64,000 nt of DNA from Haematococcus lacustris (taxonomy: Eukaryota > Chlorophyta > Chlorophyceae > Chlamydomonadales > Haematococcaceae), in NCBI GenBank assembly GCA_030144725.1, contig JASKMD010000003.1, forward strand, positions 14,528,496 to 14,592,495, written 5' to 3'. Shown piece after piece: positions 13,301 to 23,791 of this stretch. Within the stretch, counting starts at the first letter, position 1, and the number at the start of each line of letters is the position of its first letter. The notes beneath the pieces were generated by a model. The model saw nothing but the letters and a program-made list of their open reading frames with translations. It searched no databases and was not told the origin of the DNA. The position numbers and the translations under genes were made by a program.

Positions 13301-13534
13301 GCACGGAGCACGACACCCAACCTGGCAAGCATGGACAAGGCAGCTCTTGACCAAATGTGCAACCGATGATAAACGGTGTGCAGGCAGGCAATAGAGAATA
13401 GCGAGGCGGCAAATCCATTGAAGTGACTGCGCTGCAGGAAGACAACCCACCTTTCGCGCGTTGCGCATTTTGAAGGCTGATTTCGCAACTGCAAGCTGCT
13501 TGCACCAGTCGATAAAGCTGAGCTTGGCCGCCAA
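8886..13534 (-). CDS. FCP1/NIF-type HAD-fold protein, Gln/Ser-rich N-terminus
   Basis: A predicted protein with an FCP1-like haloacid-dehalogenase fold, the family that includes phosphatases of phosphoproteins. Exons on the minus strand: up to 13534-9831, 9458-9314 and 9092-8886, joined in frame; further 3' exons are likely below 8886 (donor AAG/GTAAAC). The long first exon encodes about 1,200 residues of Gln-, Ser- and Gly-rich sequence, then LPILLFDLNGTLTSHTG, HAD motif I with Asn where the second Asp usually sits. The second exon gives LGIYTSASSYT (motif II), and the third RVLLFDDDQYKA (Asp pair of motif IV) and HMVVVPSW. DLNG instead of DxDGT is known in a plant branch of this family, so catalysis may differ from classical FCP1. 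The start codon at 13534 is simply the first in the open frame and is not certain. Confidence 0.72.
12130..12420 (-). repeat. 42-bp coding minisatellite (QQQQPGQNRYTYP unit)
   Basis: Within the first exon of the HAD gene, a 42-bp unit is repeated about six to seven times with small changes. It encodes 14 residues of the type PGQNRYTYPQQQQQ. The unit length is a multiple of three, so gains and losses keep the frame. Confidence 0.85.
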
Positions 13535-14525
13535 GCTTGGTCGCAGTAGCGGTTTCTAACTTACAGCAAGCATATGCTGTCGCAGAGAACTCTACTGATA
13601 GCTCCTATTTCAACATGGGCTCGACTTCGACGGTAGTGGGCATGGGCATGCATGCTGGTATCACATACACCTATTCTGTCGAAGTATCACATCTAGGAAA
13701 GCGGCATCTAAGATGCATGTACTGGATCTATGAGTCAGCCCGAACGCATTAACGTCTCACGCTTTCTCGCCATGGGTGTGTGACTCTTTGCCTGGAATGT
13801 TGTTCTTTTCAATTTAGTGCCTGGCGCAGTTTGCAGATTTCATATCGCACTGTCTGATGCAAGGGCCGCAATGGGGGATCCATGCTATGACGTGTCCCTC
13901 CGCCAAGCAAGCTCATTATGTTTCAACCACAACATGCTCAGGGCTTGCCCGCTGAGGTCCCTTCCCTCCTTGGGCGCAACGATAGATGACATGACAACAT
14001 ATGCTATGTGAGCTACCACGCAACCAACCTTCCTGAAGGAACTACTTCAACACAGTTGTTCCCCTACTAATTACCTACAGAGTAGGGGCTGTGTTATCTG
14101 TTCGCCGAACTGTTTGCATGCAGCAAGCATCCGGTACCATTACCGGATTCACTACCCCAACCCACTTGCGAAGGCTGGGCAATCTATGTTGGCATGAACA
14201 CATGCTCTGGCTGCTGGCCTAGGGTGCTCGGTCTCGCAGCCTCGTGGAGCTTCTTGGGTACTCCTTGCTTTGGACTCCGACAGCACGGCCTCAGCACGGC
14301 CTGACCCACGGCATGCATAAAGGGAGGAGCTTCCGCCTGGAGGGGGCGCAGCCTGCTCCCTCCACCTAGTTCTACTATGACCTTGCTGACACAAACGGCG
14401 TGCGGATGGGGAAGGGTGACGAGTCCAAGGCAACAGCTGCAGGGTCACCGCCACAACAAGTGGTCAACAGGAGCCCAAGCAAATGCCAAGGGCCGAGCCT
14501 TGCATCACATGCACACGCTCACGCT
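13535..14525. other. intergenic region upstream of the HAD gene
   Basis: About 1 kb between the 3' end of the LRR gene and the start of the HAD frame, both on the minus strand. It should hold the LRR 3' untranslated region and the HAD promoter. A minus-strand TGTAA lies at 13561-13565, directly next to the HAD start, and could belong to the LRR transcript. No gene is seen. Confidence 0.45.
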
Positions 14526-16831
14526 CTATGACCGTGGGGCATTCCTGTCCACACCCTCGTCGAGGCCACGCGATCCTAACATCACCCCTCCCGCAATAGA
14601 CCGGTCATACTTTTGGCGGCGGCGCCTGCATCATCAAGCAGCAAAAGAGAGGCCAAGCTTTAATATCTATGGCAGCAATGATGGGTCAAGGTTAAATGAC
14701 TATGACAGCAATGATTGGCCAAACACCACCTTAGCAGGTGGCGGGGTCCGTTGTGGTAGGCCCCAGGTGCTGTCCTCCCACGACCATCCCACTCACTTCT
14801 CAAACGCATCAAAGGCTGGGTTAGACTGCAGGGCATCCGGGGTGATGGGGTTGCCATGCAGCGACAGGGTGTGCAGCGCAGCGCACCCCAGCAGCAGCTC
14901 CGCTGGCACTGTGGACACACGGTTGTTGTCAAGGTTGAAGATCTTCAGCTGTTGCAGCCGGCCCAGACCAGCGGGGATGACCTGAGAGCAGGCAAGGCCA
15001 CGTCACGCTCCACATGTCACTGCTATGACTGTTGTTGACAAATCTTGCACGCATTTGGGGGCTGATATGGCCGAGGCTGAGGTGGTGGGCTGATGTGAGG
15101 AGGTTTTGGGATGATGCCGGTCTGCCTTGCATGCATGTGGCAGCACCCTGGCTACAGTTTTAGCACCAGCACTAGCGCTAGGGTGGGAGGGGCAGCAGTC
15201 CAGCTTGTGCCAACACAGGCAACATGCCACATGCCACCCCTCTCCTCCCCCAGCAGGGGCAGCCATCGGCTGGGCACAGCCCCAGAGGCTTTGAAGCCCC
15301 AAGGACACCAGGCTGGCTTCCCTGGCGCCCAGTGCCTGGCCCCGGGCACCTAGGCCACGCCTGGGCCCCCACACCATGGCAGGGCCTCCTGACACTCAGG
15401 AGCACTTGAGCCCAAAAATTGGGCAGATCTATCCCTGCAGTGCAGGGTCCCCACACCCCAGACCCCCCAGGCCGTGCCTCAGCTCCCACACCCTGTCCCT
15501 TCCCACACCCTAACCCAGTCCACTGGCGTTCGAAGCACCTGGGCCCCCTGCCTCCTAACAGTCAACGCCTGGCCCCCCGCACCGTGATTGCATTGTTGGC
15601 CACATTGCACTCCTCTAGCACCCCTGGCAGTCCCTCTGGCAGCTGTGTCAGCTGGTTGTGGCTCACCACCAGCACTTGCAGCTTGGGCAGCTGGTCCAGC
15701 CTGCCGCCACAAGCAATGCAAGGCACAGCTAGGGTCACAGGGGTCGCCCCCATGGCATTGCTTGTGGTGGTGTATTTGTGGCTGTAAGGTGGCTGTGCAG
15801 CTAGCCAGCCAGTGCCATGATATGGCAGCCAACAATGTTGATGCGGCATGGAAGGGCAGCAACCGCATGCACACAGACAGCCGGCACGGTATGGCACCAG
15901 TGACCTCACTTTTGCTGAACCAGGCGCCAGTGTCTGTATGCAGGAGATGAGGTGGTTTTGATGAGGTGCCCAATAGTCTAGGGGAAATGTGCCATCGGTG
16001 TGGGGTTGGCAGTCATCAAGGGTGCGACCGAGGATGCTCCAACTTGATGCGCCAGTGTCTGTACGCAGGAGCCCAACTGTGACCATATGGCTCGCTTGCC
16101 ATGGGTTGTGATGCGAGGCAGTGGTGATGCCACACTGAGCTGTGCTGTGGTGATGCAGCAGCCTGCCACCCACATGCTGGGCAGCTCCCGCAGGCTGTTG
16201 TGGCTGGCATACAGCTTCTCCAGCTTGGCCAGTTGGCACAGCTCAGCCGGCAGCACTTGCAGCTGGTTGTGGTCAAGGTTCAGGATTTTGAGGGAGCTCA
16301 GGGCGGCAGCGATGCCTCCAGGGAATGAAGACAGTGCATTGGACGAGAGCACCAAGCGCTGCAAGCTGGTCAACATGCCCAAGCTAGCTGGCAGCTCCTA
16401 CATGGACGCAAACATGAGATGCTGTTTGAAAAGTGCCTGAATAGTGAGTGTGTGAATTTCTGTCAGGCATCAAGCTGCAAGCTTGGCTCAGAACTGGGCA
16501 CAGGCAGGTGGTTGCCACCACATGGAGTAAGCAACCAGTCTAGAGACTGGGAATGTGATGGCTCGGTCCCCATTTTCACCTTGAGTCTGTTGTTGCTAGC
16601 GTCCAAAACTTTGGCTGTCGGACAGGAAATGAAGGAAATAGGGAGGACTGTCAGCTGCTGGTCCCGAAGCCCGATGATTCCTGTCGCCTGCCATCCTGCT
16701 TCACGATGCTGTTGCTTGTCCCGGGTAGTTTGGGGCGTTTGGGGCGGGGCCTGAAGTGCGATGCCCTGTTCGGCATGCTTAACGTACTTGGGCTTATCTT
16801 CATCGCCGCACAGCGATAGGCACTGCCCCAT
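14526..16831 (-). CDS. leucine-rich-repeat protein, LRRC57 type
   Basis: A small LRR protein, probably a membrane-associated scaffold. Five exons join in frame to 292 residues: 16831-16580, 16397-16174, 15700-15583, 14981-14797 and 14625-14526. The N-terminus MGQCLSLCG has Gly2 and nearby Cys residues, suited to myristoylation and palmitoylation, as in animal LRRC57 (MGNS...). LRR units follow: LTVLP..., LQRLVLSSNAL, LKILNLDHNQL, LEKLYASHNSL, LQVLVVSHNQL, and LHTLSLHGNPIT. The C-terminus (FEKRRRQKYDRSIAGG, then VMLGSRGLDEGVD) matches the tail of plant and animal homologues; it became visible only after splicing GAGAA/GTGAGT at 14797 to TGCAG/G at 14625, where an in-frame TGA would otherwise end the protein. 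Intron 2 carries a direct repeat of ~24 bp near 15929 and 16046. Confidence 0.88.
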
Positions 16832-16884
16832 TCGTCAATGTTTTTGGCGAATAACTAGACAAAGGGTGTTACACCGCACATGGA

Positions 16885-16965
16885 CAAAATGCATAAGGGG
16901 GGCAAGTCAGGCGTTCCCAACATGGGGTTGGAAATCTTCATGCAACTGCAGCCCGTCTACTCCAT
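16885..16965 (-). repeat. dispersed repeat, copy 1 of 3
   Basis: Read on the minus strand, it contains CCAACCCCATGTTGGGAACG followed by CCTGACTTGCC. Diverged copies occur at 47120-47227 (minus) and 60210-60320 (plus), always with the CCCCATGTTGGG core. Confidence 0.6.
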
Positions 16966-17373
16966 TATTTGATGTAACGTTTGCTGCGTCTGCTGCATTG
17001 CGATACTGCGCGTTTAGTGTAAGACTGGAATCGCCATCGGAGTTATTCGATGCGGGCAGCTACATGTGACCCCGGATGTGTCCCAATCACAGACCGTGGT
17101 TAGCTACACTGGTAAGCTACGTCCTTGGCTATCCGTTAGCGATGCACGACATGTCGGTGGCGCACACCACCGAAGTCTGGCAAACATGGCTGCGCGAGCT
17201 TCCTGATGGTGCAGGCCGCTTGGCGAGGATGTGAAGAATCCCTTAAGTGTTGACGGCAGCGCTACATCGCTATAATGGTGGGCGCCTGGCTTGCAAACCC
17301 CCCCACCCCTCAACATCTTTGCTGCATTTTGCCACCGCCGCTGAGCTCCAGCCAAACTCCCTACACACTGGAG

Positions 17374-17549
17374 CTGGGGCTGGGGCTGGGGCAGCAGCTG
17401 GGGCAGCAGCTGGGGCTGGGGCTGGAGCTGGGGCTGGGGCTGGGGATGGGGCTGGGGCTGCAGCTGGGGCAGCAGCTGGGGCTGGGGTTGGGGCTGGGGC
17501 AGCAGATGGGGCAGCAGCTGGGGCTGGGGCTGAGGCTGCAGCTGGGGCA
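17374..17549. repeat. GGGGCT / GGGGCAGCA minisatellite
   Basis: Tandem mixture of the units CTGGGG and CAGCTGGGG over about 175 bp. It yields Ala-Pro or Gln-Pro repeats in several frames, which I take as non-coding shadows. Confidence 0.85.
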
Positions 17550-18815
17550 TGCCGACTCACCACCGATGTGTTGGCTATCATCCCCTTGCCTATTGGCACG
17601 GCAGAGGCTCCAAAAGGCAGCAGCTTCAAAAGCTGACAGTGGTATTCAGTTGTCACGACTGCCGTCGTCGCGTCCACATTAGAGCGTGACCCGGAATGTT
17701 AAACCATCTTTAACCATCTTTAACCAAGGGGAAAAGTTTAACCAGTCGCGCTCTAGTCCACATGCCAATAGCAAATCATGTTCCGACTGCTACTGCGCGT
17801 TGCAGGTGCCACTCACAACAGCGTGGCGAAGCGTGCTAGTGCGGCGCGCCTCGCATGTGGCGAAATCGCTTGAATTCAAATGTTTAGCTTTGGACAGGCA
17901 CTGAGCACTGCTGGTCACCCCCGCCATTGGCCCCGCAATTCACTTTTTGACACCGTCTTTGATCCGCTGCATGTAATTCTTTCACCGTTGGGCTCTACAT
18001 CTTACAACGGTGTCGCTAGCAGGTTAGGCCCTCTTTTGTCGATTGTACTTCATTGTCGCGACGACTTAATTAGCTTCGCAATGTAATTCTCTATCTGTTT
18101 ATATGCGTGTCGCAACAGGAGAGATGAAATGGTGGCCGGAGGCATTTCCGTGCCGAGCAGCCTTTGCTGCCGTCGGACTTGCAACTCGCGAAGACATCCC
18201 AGGTAAGCACGGGGTGCTGTTTCTTAGTGCGTTGTGCATACGATGCCAACACATGCAACCAAATCTGCTGACCTGCACAGGTGCTTCGCTGATTTGAGGA
18301 TCAACACCAAACCCACACCAGCCCAAGGCTCTTACAAGCAGGAGTGCAGCAAGGCTATCAGACCTTGAAAACAGTGCCTTGGAGGTGAGTAAACTTGTAA
18401 TACACGTCACCTTGGTTAGGTCAGTTTGATGTTCACTCGCACACTCCCGTAACGCATGACAGGCATGAATAGCTGAGGGTAGCACACAACAGTCACCTGC
18501 CCGACTTTCATCTGTTATTATTTATTATAAACGACGCTACGCCTCAATATGTTTAGCAAACATGTTTATGTGTTTATATGCACCAGAAGCAACAACCCCC
18601 TCCCCCCTCCCCACCCCGGCAGCTGTAAGGCCTGCCCCTGGAGCAACAGCCTCCTCCCCGCTCCCTGCCACACTCACTACACTCAGGCAAATTAGTAACA
18701 GCATTTTTGAGATTCGGAGCCTCGGACTTGGTACATAGTCAAATGAAGGCATTGTAAGATTGGGGGTCGAAACTAAAATTCGTGATTTTGCGCGGTTGGT
18801 GAGATACGGCCATGC

Positions 18816-19583
18816 TACAGTACTGTAGGGGTCTACAGTACTGTCGGGGTACCTCGAGAGACCACTTACAGTACTGTAGGTACCTACAGTACTGTAGACA
18901 TCTACAGTACCTCGAGGTACCTCGAGGTACCTCGAGGTACCTCGAGAGACCATTTACAGTACTGTAGGTACCTACAGTACTGTAGACATCTACAGTACCT
19001 CGAGGTACCTCGAGGTACCTCGAGGTACCTCGAGAGACCATTTACAGTACTGTAGGTACCTACAGTACTGTAGACATCTACAGTACTGTAGACATCTACA
19101 GTACTGTAGACATCTACAGTACCTCGAGGTACCTCGAGGTACCTCGAGGTACCTCGAGAGACCATTTACAGTACTGTAGACATCTACAGTACTGTAGACA
19201 TCTACAGTACTGTAGACATCTACAGTACTGTAGACATCTACAGTACTGTAGGTACCTACAGTACTGTAGGTACCTCGAGGTACCTCGAGAGACCATTTAC
19301 AGTACTGTAGGTACCTACAGTACTGTAGACATCTACAGTACTGTAGACATCTACAGTACTGTAGACATCTACAGTACTGTAGACATCTACAGTACCTCGA
19401 GGTACCTCGAGGTACCTCAAGGTACCTCGAGAGACCATTTACAGTACTGTAGGTACCTACAGTACTGTAGACATCTACAGTACTGTAGACATCTACAGTA
19501 CTGTAGACATCTACAGTACTGTAGACATCTACAGTACCTCGAGGTACCTCGAGGTACCTCGAGAGACCACTTACAGTACTGTA
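18816..19583. repeat. subterminal palindrome array A1
   Basis: Alternates the 12-bp palindrome TACAGTACTGTA, spaced by six bases such as GACATC, with blocks of GGTACCTCGA, which contain the palindromes GGTACC and CTCGAG. Block boundaries carry GAGAGACCATT. Lies about 130 bp inside the left end of element A. Confidence 0.95.
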
Positions 19584-19679
19584 GCCTTTAAGCACTTAGA
19601 AAAATTCTGAACATCTCACTTGCATTCAAGGCCGTCCAACACTTAGTCGCAGCATCGTGTAGCCGGTATTGCAGCGATG

Positions 19680-20050
19680 GCATCGCACGAGGTTACCCAT
19701 ACTCGCAGCCGCATCTAGCCCATACTCGCAGCCACATACTCGGCAATCGACCTCGCGGCCACACAGCTGGTCCACAGATGGCATCGCACGAGGTTACCCA
19801 TACTCGCAGCCACATCTAGCCCATACTCGCAGCCACATACTCGGCAATCAACCTCGCGGCCACTCAGCTGGTCCAGCAGCGCAGAAGCATACCTGTGAGG
19901 CAGCTCGGTGCGAGGATCTCACCTCGCAGCCAGCCTCGCAGCCATTTTCCTCGCAGCCAGCCTCGCAGCCAGTTTCGCAGCCAGCCTCGCAGCCAGCCTC
20001 GCAGCCAGCATCGCAGCTAGCCTCGCGGCCAGTTTCCTCGCAACGATTCT
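19680..20050 (+). repeat. CTCGCAGCC-based repeat
   Basis: Contains two near-identical ~110-bp units built on CATACTCGCAGCC, then about ten CCTCGCAGCCAG-like units with small variations. The same block is present in inverse orientation in element B (45670-46070). Confidence 0.8.
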
Positions 20051-20287
20051 CCGCAATGAATCGCAAGCATTGATGCACCAACGCAAGGCAGGTGCAACGT
20101 GTTGTGAGCAGCGAAGAGGCCAGACGGACTATGGTAAGAGCTTAGGACCAAGGTAAGAGCTTAGAAGGAGCTAGCATTGCGCAGCATAGCCCTTAGTATC
20201 CAGCCTAACCGCTACCACACCTGGTTGCTGCAGGTCTTACAATCACGCCTAGTACCCCCCTGATTACCACCCCCTCCCAGTCCCCCT

Positions 20288-20343
20288 CACCACCACCACC
20301 ACCACCACCACCACCACCACCACCACCACCACCACCACCACCA
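20288..20343 (+). repeat. (CAC)n microsatellite
   Basis: About 18 uninterrupted CAC triplets just before the AGCCC array. The matching block in element B is (GGT)n at 45390-45442. Confidence 0.95.
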
Positions 20344-20390
20344 TTTCATCACCTCCCACAACGTTCCCATTGTTGCCTCCCTTGTGTTGC

Positions 20391-21030
20391 AGCCCAGCCC
20401 AGCCCAGCCCAGCCCAGCCCAGCCCAGCCCAGCCCAGCCCAGCCCAGCCCAGCCCAGCCCAGCCCAGCCCAGCCCAGCCCAGCCCAGCCCAGCCCAGCCC
20501 AGCCCAGCCCAGCCCAGCCCAGCCCAGCCCAGCCCAGCCCAGCCCAGCCCAGCCCAGCCCAGCCCAGCCCAGCCCAGCCCAGCCCAGCCCAGCCCAGCCC
20601 AGCCCAGCCCAGCCCAGCCCAGCCCAGCCCAGCCCAGCCCAGCCCAGCCCAGCCCAGCCCAGCCCAGCCCAGCCCAGCCCAGCCCAGCCCAGCCCAGCCC
20701 AGCCCAGCCCAGCCCAGCCCAGCCCAGCCCAGCCCAGCCCAGCCCAGCCCAGCCCAGCCCAGCCCAGCCCAGCCCAGCCCAGCCCAGCCCAGCCCAGCCC
20801 AGCCCAGCCCAGCCCAGCCCAGCCCAGCCCAGCCCAGCCCAGCCCAGCCCAGCCCAGCCCAGCCCAGCCCAGCCCAGCCCAGCCCAGCCCAGCCCAGCCC
20901 AGCCCAGCCCAGCCCAGCCCAGCCCAGCCCAGCCCAGCCCAGCCCAGCCCAGCCCAGCCCAGCCCAGCCCAGCCCAGCCCAGCCCAGCCCAGCCCAGCCC
21001 AGCCCAGCCCAGCCCAGCCCAGCCCAGCCC
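20391..21030 (+). repeat. (AGCCC)128 array
   Basis: Six hundred and forty bases of perfect AGCCC pentamers, preceded by TTGTGTTGC so that the array begins as an acceptor-like TTGCAGCCCAG. Element B has the same array with about 68 units. Confidence 0.97.
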
Positions 21031-21825
21031 AACCCTACTCTCCCACACTGCACTTCCTACCGAGGTGAGGACAAAGGAAGGTGGGTTGTAATGGAGGGCT
21101 GCTACACCTGCCCCTCCATCTGCCAGCTCTACATCTCCCTACTCTAATGGTGAGTGCATCCAGTACCCATGTCCGATGTTTGCTTCCGTTGACAAATCGT
21201 CACACCGTTGCCGCAGGTCTTGTGCGCATACACCTAAGACTATCAATGCCCTCCCCACTTCTCTCGCCCTCCCCATGGACCTCCCCTTCCCTTCCCTCCC
21301 CTTCCTCCCCTCCTCCCACACACATATACACCACACCCCAGCAAAAGGTGAGTGCAGGTATGTGGCACCCTGTACCCACCTTAACCGCTAGCATGCCCCT
21401 TGTCCCGCTGCAGGATTGATCGTCACACCCTTCCCCATCCCCTTTTCCTCCCCTTTCCCACGCCCACCACCAACGCCCAGCTTGTCGTCCCTCCACTTCC
21501 ACCTCTACCCACCCCCCACTTCCCCCCTCCCCGTCACCTCTCCCCTGACATCCCAGCAGCCAGGAGAAAGCCCACCCCACCCACCCTCTTCCCACCCCTC
21601 CCTTCCCCCTCTCCCTCCCTCTCCCCTCCCATACTTGTCAAGCCTCCTCTTCCCCTCTCCCACCCTTCGATTGACGTGGCATCGCAACCCCCACCTCACC
21701 CCACATTCCCTTACCTACACCCTACCCCCCCTCCCCGCCTTCGCTCTTCCACTCCCACCCCCTTCCCAGCAGCAGCCATCAAGCAGCCAAAAGGTAGGTA
21801 GGTGCTACAGTGCCCCTACTATATC

Positions 21826-21969
21826 TGCTGCTGCGCCCCTGCTGCTGCTGCTGCTGCTGCCCCCCTACTGCTAGTGCTGCCCCCCTACTGCTGATGCTGC
21901 TGCCCCCCTACTGCTGCTGCTGCTGCCCCCCGACTGCTGCTGCTGCTGCTGCTGCCCCCCTGCTGCTGC
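21826..21969 (+). repeat. CTG-block repeat of element A
   Basis: Irregular units of CTGCTGCTG followed by CCCCCCTA, about 145 bp. Element B has an expanded version of ~570 bp. Confidence 0.8.
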
Positions 21970-22806
21970 CTACAGTAAATATCTACAGTACTGTAAATAT
22001 CTACAGTACTGTAAATGTCTACAGTACTGTAAATATCTACAGTACTGTAAATGTCTACAGTACTGTAAATGTCTACAGTACTGTAAATGTCTACAGTACT
22101 GTAAATATCTACAGTACTGTAAATGTCTACAGTACTGTAAGTGTCTACAGTACTGTAAATATCTACAGTACTGTAAATGTCTACAGTACTGTAAGTGTCT
22201 AAAGTACTGTAAATATCTACAGTACTGTAGATGTCTACAGTACTGTAAATGTCTACAGTACTGTAAATATCTACAGTACTGTAAATGTCTACAGTACTGT
22301 AAGTGTCTACAGTACTGTAAATATCTACAGTACTGTAAATGTCTACAGTACTGTAAATATCTACAGTACTGTAAATGTCTACAGTACTGTAAATGTCTAC
22401 AGTACTGTAAATGTCTACAGTACTGTAAATGTCTACAGTACTGTAAATATCTACAGTACTGTAAATGTCTACAGTGCTGTAAGTGTCTACAGTACTGTAA
22501 GTGTCTACAGTACTGTAAGTGTCTACAGTACTGTAAGTGTCTACAGTACTGTAAATATCTACAGTACTGTAATTGTCTACAGTACTGTAGATGTCTACAG
22601 TACTGTTTATGTCTACAGTACTGTAAATGTCTACAGTACTGTAAGTGTCTACAGTACTGTAAATGTCTACAGTATTGTAAATATCTACAGTACTGTAATT
22701 GTCTACAGTACTGTAGATGTCTACAGTACTGTTTATGTCTACAGTACTGAAGGTGTCTACAGTACTGTAGGTGTCTACAGTATTGTAGGTGTCTACAGTA
22801 CTGTAG
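21970..22806. repeat. central palindrome array A2
   Basis: About 46 copies of the 18-bp unit TACAGTACTGTAAATRTC and variants. The 12-bp palindrome is nearly invariant while the six-base spacer varies (AATATC, AATGTC, AGTGTC, GATGTC, GGTGTC). Confidence 0.95.
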
Positions 22807-22859
22807 CTGCCTTCCCCCCATGCATCCTTAACCCCCATGCCCCCTTCACCCCCATGCAG

Positions 22860-23080
22860 GAACAACTCAATGTAGCCCAAGCTCGTTTGCTATCCCGACA
22901 GTGCTGTGCAAATGCGCTGACAACACAACGTGCCTATGTTGCCAAGCCCTGCCCAGCCTTATTCAGCCTCTAGGATTCGGTATCGACCCTGAGACCAGCC
23001 CTTGCAAGAGCCAGAGCCCTTGCCCATACCATGCATTCGGTGATTGGCAGGAACACAAGTGGCAGTTTGATGTAATGATG
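22860..23080 (+). pseudogene. broken copy of the conserved element exon
   Basis: After the acceptor CCCATGCAG the frame starts EQLNVAQARLLSRQC and matches the intact exon in element B (41869-42069). Here about five extra bases near 22950 shift the frame, so the rest (LGFGIDPETSPCKS) is read in another frame. Decayed copy of a short coding exon of the element. Confidence 0.6.
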
Positions 23081-23546
23081 TAGGCTAAGAGTCATGATGT
23101 AATGATGTGAGGTTAGATGTAATGATGGATGGTTGAGGGCCAACCGCAAACAACTTTTGGGGCAATCTCTGCCGCACTCGATATTACACGGGAGGGTGCG
23201 GTGCACGAGGTTGTTGTGATTGCGGGGCATCATCAACATCCACAGCTTTGCGGGAGCTTGCAAGCCGAGGTACCCAGTACAACCGACAGAACGGACCTAG
23301 CTTGCGATAGAGACGGGCCCCGGCCTTAGACCTTACACGTATGTATGTAGCTCCCTATGGCGACCTTATTGCGTGGACACAACTTTCGGCACAAATATCC
23401 ATATCGAGCTTGCGGGCCTACGCTTCGACGCCTCTCACTATTTATAGCACGCAGAAGCTGACGGTGCAATCGCGGTAGCAAATGGTGGTTTGAATGTGGA
23501 GAACAGCATGGTACCCTATTTACAAGAGACCTTGTCAAATCTGACC

Positions 23547-23655
23547 TACAGTACTGTAGATGTCTACAGTACTGTAGACACCTACAGTACTGTAGGTGTC
23601 TACAGTACTGTAGACACCTACAGTACTGTAGACATCTACAGTACTGTAGGTACCT
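23547..23655. repeat. subterminal palindrome array A3
   Basis: Six palindrome units about 140 bp inside the right end of element A, matching 37236-37350 in element B. Confidence 0.93.
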
Positions 23656-23791
23656 ACACTCCAACTGCTCACATACTCAGAATTTCAACAAGCGTCAAGT
23701 GGCGTTGGAGTCGCAAGGACAATCCGAGGCGAACCGCATCAAAAAACTACCCCCCTAGGATGACGAATATCCGCACTAATTTGCCTGTGTG

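Larger units (their letters stand above)
16832..18679. other. gene-poor stretch before element A
   Basis: This holds one copy of a dispersed repeat (16885-16965), a GGGGCT-type minisatellite (17374-17549), a short TTTAACCATC triplication near 17700, and one arm of a 26-bp inverted repeat at 17913-17938. A possible small spliced frame runs 18127-18201 (MKWWPEAFPCRAAF..., donor CCCAG/GTAAGC) to an acceptor at 18280; it resembles no family I know. No convincing gene. Confidence 0.45.
18680..23791 (+). mobile_element. element A: repeat-built DNA transposon copy
   Basis: A 5,112-bp unit with 17-bp terminal inverted repeats: CACTCAGGCAAATTAGT at the left and the complement of CACACAGGCAAATTAGT at the right (one mismatch). 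It is flanked by TA on both sides, a possible 2-bp target duplication. A second copy in the opposite orientation lies at 37104-46973 and shares order and sequence of all parts. The interior is palindrome arrays, a CTCGCAGCC repeat, (CCA)n, 128 AGCCC units, C/T-rich tracts with splice-like borders, a CTG block and a short conserved coding exon. Subterminal repeat arrays plus CAC...GTG ends recall CACTA/EnSpm elements. No transposase was recognised, so it is probably non-autonomous; the superfamily is inference. Confidence 0.75.

Noticed and set aside
20287..21091. Long frames such as [10 protein letters not shown] and [10 protein letters not shown]
   Set aside because: Translations of the AGCCC pentamer, open in every frame because the unit contains no stop; likewise in 44952-45540.
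21970..22806. Similarity of TACAGTACTGT to the animal microRNA miR-101
   Set aside because: An 11-base match to a palindrome is expected by chance, and green algae do not share animal microRNAs.
21885..22880. Long STVDIYSTVD / QYCRHLQYCR proteins
   Set aside because: Readings of the 18-bp palindrome array; the period is a multiple of three, so frames stay open. The same applies at 42054-43628 and 18990-19595.
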